This document shows, in pieces, positions 60,294 to 64,000 of a stretch of 64,000 nt of DNA. The notes under the pieces were generated by a model. It did not search any database and had not been told where the DNA came from. It saw nothing but the letters and a program-made list of their open reading frames with translations. The translations under genes and the position numbers were made by a program. Source of the stretch: Thermohalobaculum sp964576075 (GTDB taxonomy: Bacteria > Pseudomonadota > Alphaproteobacteria > Rhodobacterales > Rhodobacteraceae); assembly GCA_964576075.1 (NCBI GenBank), contig CAZNTX010000006.1, forward strand, positions 1-64,000, read 5' to 3'. Each line of letters starts with the position of its first letter. Positions within the stretch are counted from its first letter, which is position 1.

Positions 60294-61621
60294 CGCCCGG
60301 CCTCCGCCGCCGAGGGGGCCGCGGCGCCGGCCCGGGCGAGCGCGGTGCGCGCCATCTCCGCGCCGAGGCGCACGCTCTCGGCGATGCCGCGGTCCTCCGG
60401 GTAATAGAAGCAGGTGTCGGCGATCTGCAGCCCGGCGATGGGCGTGTCGACGGGCGGGATCTTGGCGGCGAAGCCGACGGTGCAGACCGGCTGCGCGTGG
60501 CGGAGCCGGCCGACCCGGCTGCCGAGGAGATCGGCTTCCGTCAGCGCGGGGTTCACCCGGCGGAGATAGCCGAAGGCCTCGGCGACGAAGGCGTCGTCGT
60601 CCCAGCCCCATTTGGGATGCGTCGCGGGCATGTAGTAGGGCACGTAGACCACCGTGCAGGGCAGCGGGCGCAGATTGGAGAACTCGATGAAGCCCGGGAT
60701 CTCGAAATCCGGCTGCGCGATGTTGACCCAGAAATAGTCCGACACCGGCCGCGCGAGCTTGAGCGCGACGCAGACGACGGGGATGTTCTCGATCGCCCGG
60801 TAGCGCGCTTTCCAGTCCTCGGGGAGCGCGGGGACGAGCTGCGGGACCGCGGGGATCGGCAGGGTGGAGATCACCTCGTCGGCCTCGATCACCGCGCCGT
60901 CGCGGGTGCGCACGCCCCGCACGCGGCCCGCCTCGGCGATCACCTCCGCCGCCGGCGCGCCGAGGCGCACCTCGCCGCCGCGCGCCTCGATGGCGTCGAC
61001 GAGGGCCGCGATCAGCGTCTCCGACCCGCCCTCGATATAGCCGAGCTCCTCCACCATCATCGAGCGGCGCGAGGTGCCGACCCGCTTGATCCGCGTCCAA
61101 ACCCAGGCGGCGGAGATGTCGTCGGCATGGTCGAAGAATTTGAGCCGCATCAGCGGCTCCCAGCTCTGCCGGTAGCCCTCCCGCCCGAGCCAGCTCTCGA
61201 GCCAGTCCCGCGCCGAGAGGGACTCGAGCGCCGAGCCGTCGCGCCGGCGGGTCGCGAAAAACGCCATCGCGCCATAGCGCAGCTTCTGCAGGAAGCCCAT
61301 ATCGGGATAGGTGAGGAGCGCGACCGGGTTGCCCCAGCGGTGCAGCCGCCCGCCCGAGAAGGTGCCCATCCCGGTCTCGCGCCATTTCAGCTTGTCGGAC
61401 AGGCCGAGCTCGTCGAGCAGCTCGAAGGTCGGCCGGTCGGCCTTGCAGATGAAATGGTAGAAGCGCTCGATGGAGACGCCGTCGAAATCGAAATGCGCGG
61501 CCATGCCCCCGGGCACCCGGTCGGCTTCGAGCACCGTCACAGAGTCCGCGCCCTCGGCGAGCAGCCGATGCGCGGCGGCGAGACCCATGGCGCCGGCGCC
61601 GAGGACGACGAAGCGCGTCAT
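60290..61621 (-). CDS. FAD/NAD(P)-dependent oxidoreductase (amine oxidase / desaturase-like)
   Basis: A 443-residue flavoprotein of the amine-oxidase/phytoene-desaturase/UDP-galactopyranose-mutase-like clan. The FAD motif is RFVVLGAGAMGLAAAHRLLAEG (3-24), followed by VTVLEADRVPGGMAAHFDFDG. It is often found next to epimerase and GtrA-type genes in glycan clusters and likely changes the redox state of a lipid-linked sugar or polyprenol (inference). C-terminal PVDTPIAGLQIADTCFYYPEDRGIAESVRLG closes the FAD site. It overlaps the epimerase stop by one base. Confidence 0.82.
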   Translation of the reverse strand: MTRFVVLGAGAMGLAAAHRLLAEGADSVTVLEADRVPGGMAAHFDFDGVSIERFYHFICKADRPTFELLDELGLSDKLKWRETGMGTFSGGRLHRWGNPVALLTYPDMGFLQKLRYGAMAFFATRRRDGSALESLSARDWLESWLGREGYRQSWEPLMRLKFFDHADDISAAWVWTRIKRVGTSRRSMMVEELGYIEGGSETLIAALVDAIEARGGEVRLGAPAAEVIAEAGRVRGVRTRDGAVIEADEVISTLPIPAVPQLVPALPEDWKARYRAIENIPVVCVALKLARPVSDYFWVNIAQPDFEIPGFIEFSNLRPLPCTVVYVPYYMPATHPKWGWDDDAFVAEAFGYLRRVNPALTEADLLGSRVGRLRHAQPVCTVGFAAKIPPVDTPIAGLQIADTCFYYPEDRGIAESVRLGAEMARTALARAGAAAPSAAEAGR

Positions 61622-62568
61622 CAGGCGGGCTCGAGCGCGATCTCGGGGCGCGCGGCGAAGGTCCGCTCCATCGCCTCGGCGAAGGGCGTGCGGCGCACCC
61701 CGAAGCGCCCGGGCCAGTCGATCTCGGGAAACAGCTCCGGGATCACCAGAGCTTCGAGCTGCTGCGTGGTGAAGGGCGGCTTGCGCATCGCCTTGCCGGC
61801 CGCCCAGAGGAGCGCCCAGAACACCCGGTAGGGGATGCGGACGATCGGCGTGCGCAGCCCTGAGAGGCGGCGGATGGTGCGGATGATCTCGATATAGGTC
61901 ACCTTCTCGAGCCCGGAGATGTCGAACACCTCGCCCGCAGGGCGTTCGGCCATGCAGGCCTCGATGACGGCGCAGAAATCCTGCACATAGAGCGGCTGGC
62001 GAATGAAGCCTCCGTCCCCCGGCACCGGGAAGGCCGGCGCGCGCTCCAGAAAGCGGCGCAGCCAGCCGAGATGCTTGGCGTCGTGCTCGCCGAACATCAG
62101 CGTCGGGCGCAGCACGGTGCAGGGCAGGCCGCTCTCGAGCACCATCGCCTCCTGCGCGCGCTTCGAGCGGGTGTAGTGGTCGTCCGCCTGCGAGCGCACC
62201 ACGGAGGAGGAGAGATGCACGATATGGGCGAGCCCCGCGGCGCGGCCCGCCTCGAGGAGCCGGCGCGTCGCCTCGATGGAGTTGCGCTCGAAGGGGGCGT
62301 AGTCGGTCCCGGTGATCTGCGCCTGGCCGAGGACGAGCACCTCCGCGCCCGCCACCGTCCGCTCGGCGATGCCGGGCTCGGCGAGGTCGCCCGCGATCAG
62401 CTCGATCCGCGGGGAGACGCCCTCGAGCGCCGCGAGCCGGGCCGCGTCCTTGTCGACCCCGCGGAGCCGGGTGTGGCCGGCGGCTGCGAGGCGACGCAGC
62501 AGGTTCTGCCCGACAAGTCCGGCCGCACCGGTCACTGCGATCGGGGTGTCGGGGGATAGCCGCGTCAT
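61621..62568 (-). CDS. NAD-dependent epimerase/dehydratase of the glycan operon
   Basis: A 315-residue extended SDR. The nucleotide motif is IAVTGAAGLVGQNLLRRLA (10-28). The catalytic region includes VHLSSSVVRSQADDHYTRSKRAQE, with YxxxK as YTRSK. It is the first gene of the 62.6-57.5 kb operon and lies directly before the FAD oxidoreductase. I use ATG 62568, where homology begins. An in-frame ATG at 62631 is also open and has no better ribosome site. The substrate is probably a nucleotide- or lipid-linked sugar. Confidence 0.85.
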   Translation of the reverse strand: MTRLSPDTPIAVTGAAGLVGQNLLRRLAAAGHTRLRGVDKDAARLAALEGVSPRIELIAGDLAEPGIAERTVAGAEVLVLGQAQITGTDYAPFERNSIEATRRLLEAGRAAGLAHIVHLSSSVVRSQADDHYTRSKRAQEAMVLESGLPCTVLRPTLMFGEHDAKHLGWLRRFLERAPAFPVPGDGGFIRQPLYVQDFCAVIEACMAERPAGEVFDISGLEKVTYIEIIRTIRRLSGLRTPIVRIPYRVFWALLWAAGKAMRKPPFTTQQLEALVIPELFPEIDWPGRFGVRRTPFAEAMERTFAARPEIALEPA

Positions 62569-62857
62569 CCCGGGATCAGCTCCGCCGCGCGCCGTCCGGC
62601 CCGGCCGAGAGGGGCGCTCGCCGCGGATCATTGGCTCGGGTCATCGCACATCCCCCGGATGCTCGCTGAAGGCCGCGACCTCGCACCGCGGCGCGCTCAG
62701 ACCTATTGCGTCGCCGCAGGATTTGCAAGCTGCAGGCCGCCCCCGGGGCCGCGCGATCCCGGAGCTCGGAGGCTCCGCCGCCGGACCCCCGCGCCGGCCG
62801 ATGGGAGAGCCTCGCCGGCATCCGGGACCGGGGGGAGGGGATGGGCTGCCAGGGCCG

Positions 62858-63889
62858 TCAAGGCGCCGCGGCGGCCTTGAGGTCCTCGAACGCTTTCTTG
62901 AGCTTGCGATAATACTTCCGATCCTCGGCAATCTTTTTCCCAGAAAGAATTTGCTGAGATTTGGCCTTTTCGAGCATCTTCATCGCGGTGCCGCCCTTGC
63001 TGTCGATGAAGAATTTCTTGAAATCCTGGTGTGTCTTGGCGAGCTCGCGCTGGACGGCCTTCAACTCCCCGGTGATCTCGGCGTACTCGCGATAGGCCTC
63101 CCGCATTTCGGCCAGATGGAAGCCGCCGCTGGCGACCCAACCGACGCGTTTGACCCAGCGCGCATATTTCCGCATCGCTGCGTCGCGCGCGGAGGCTGTC
63201 GCGTCGGCCGCCGTCTCGGCCTTCTTGAGATCCTCGTATACGTCGGTGGCCGAGCGCGTGAAGTTGGTGGCGGCGGATGCCTTGCCCGAATGGCCCGTTC
63301 CGAGCGCGCAATCCGCGAGTTCGCCGAAGGTGAAGGTGCCGACGGCCCGCGCGAACGACCGGGCCGCCCCGACGGGCGTGTAGATCGTCCCGAGGGTCAC
63401 GGCGACGTCGAGGCCCATCTGCACCCACACCTCGTAGTACTGCCTGCGTGCCTTCTTCGCCCGCTTTTCGAGCTCCTGAGCGCGTGTCTGAAGCGCCCCG
63501 AGCTTTCCGATGAAGCCCCAGCCGATCAGGCCGAGGGCCAGCTTGACTTGGCCGAGAACGCCGCTCCTCGCGACCCGCTCGAGGATCTCGACCTTGGTTT
63601 GCAAAATCGTGACGGATCGCGAAAAGAAGGTGTATTTCAGAAGGAACCGGTCTTCCTTGTCGCCCGGCCGGTATGTCCGCGCGCATTCCTTGGAGAACTC
63701 GATATAGGCGCGGCTGGCGCGGTCGAAGTCCCGACGGAGGTCCGCGGCCTGCGCCGGGCTCCACTCCCGGATCGCCGGGGTCTGCATGAGCGCGACGGCC
63801 CGGACGCAGACCGCACGGTAATCGCGGTCGAGGGCGGTCAGGATCGCCCGCATGATCGGATGGCGCTTCAACGGCTGCGGTCTCGACAT
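62858..63889 (-). CDS. Unrecognised helical protein
   Basis: A 343-residue protein I do not recognise. It is rich in alpha-helix-forming and charged residues. Its central hydrophobic stretches (SGVLGQVKLALGLIGWGFIG around 115 and GLDVAVTLGTIYTPVGAARS around 163) may be membrane or packing helices. The coiled-coil-like C-terminal part (KAVQRELAKTHQDFKKFF, AEDRKYYRKLKKAFEDLKAA) is Lys-rich. The ribosome site GAGGAGGAGCGT for ATG 63889 is excellent, and base composition is less GC-rich than its neighbours, hinting at an acquired gene. No partner lies next to it except the window edge. An effector or phage-type protein is possible but unsupported. Confidence 0.6.
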   Translation of the reverse strand: MSRPQPLKRHPIMRAILTALDRDYRAVCVRAVALMQTPAIREWSPAQAADLRRDFDRASRAYIEFSKECARTYRPGDKEDRFLLKYTFFSRSVTILQTKVEILERVARSGVLGQVKLALGLIGWGFIGKLGALQTRAQELEKRAKKARRQYYEVWVQMGLDVAVTLGTIYTPVGAARSFARAVGTFTFGELADCALGTGHSGKASAATNFTRSATDVYEDLKKAETAADATASARDAAMRKYARWVKRVGWVASGGFHLAEMREAYREYAEITGELKAVQRELAKTHQDFKKFFIDSKGGTAMKMLEKAKSQQILSGKKIAEDRKYYRKLKKAFEDLKAAAAP

Positions 63890-63943
63890 ACGCTCCTCCT
63901 CCGTCCCGGGTTTGGCGGACCGCCGGGCACGCGATGCGTTCGT

Positions 63944-63974
<31 letters not shown>

Positions 63975-64000
63975 CGGGGCGCCGCGCGGTGCGTCGGGTC

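Overview
The window is chromosomal DNA of a very GC-rich alphaproteobacterium, most probably of the Rhodobacterales (Paracoccaceae-like). Supporting signs are an LdtR-type MarR regulator, short SdhE and RlmE, an MbfA ferritin-transporter, a VPLPA-type sorting tail, and a gene block (pterin methyltransferase, MetF-like protein, 'virulence factor' family protein) typical of that order. I found no rRNA, tRNA, CRISPR array, intact transposon or prophage. About 53 protein genes are supported. Many are translationally coupled through ATGA, GTGA or TGATG overlaps.

Layout. 0-10.6 kb: housekeeping and stress genes (GST, mbfA, RidA-like, class I aminotransferase, CBS protein, a degenerate phosphatase-fold protein, HTH regulator plus ROK sugar kinase, an anchored surface protein, sdhE, a 3-hydroxyisobutyrate dehydrogenase-like gene). 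10.7-12.2 kb: LdtR-like regulator, then a 1-kb non-coding tract with 36-bp tandem repeats. 12.2-15.6 kb: one-carbon block, a minus-strand operon facing a divergent metF. 15.7-21.1 kb: Ppx/GppA, rlmE, an alpha/beta hydrolase, a SpeB-like ureohydrolase and a thiolase. 21.2-25.3 kb: an envelope pair, a PstS-OmpA fusion and a membrane-anchored Pro/Ala-rich protein with a DPD(R/Q)PA repeat. 25.6-27.8 kb: an orphan form-II CoxL-like molybdenum hydroxylase subunit.

28.4-51.0 kb is the most striking part: a 22-kb accessory catabolic island of four transcription blocks. It has two ABC importers (polyamine type and polar-amino-acid type). It also has two ureohydrolase-family proteins (one lacking a canonical metal-binding His), a guanidino-group deiminase-family enzyme, a biuret/N-carbamoylsarcosine-type cysteine hydrolase and a DUF1989 protein. 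A metal-free creatinase/ectoine-hydrolase-like M24 protein, two paralogous M20 deacylases, a PuuB-like flavin oxidase, a PuuE-like deacetylase and an NAD-dependent epimerase/dehydratase are present too. The island closes with 5-oxoprolinase PxpABC, a D-2-hydroxyacid dehydrogenase and an allantoate/ureido-acid amidohydrolase. Together they suggest import and stepwise stripping of a nitrogen-rich guanidino/ureido or acylated amino compound. The substrate and the reaction order are inference.

51-64 kb: a short RTX-type secreted protein with a low-GC patch, an MscS channel, an NfeD/SPFH pair, a four-gene glycan/glycolipid operon (epimerase, FAD oxidoreductase, methyltransferase, GtrA-fused membrane protein) and an unrecognised helical protein at the right edge. 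The first 52 bases resemble the end of an insertion sequence.
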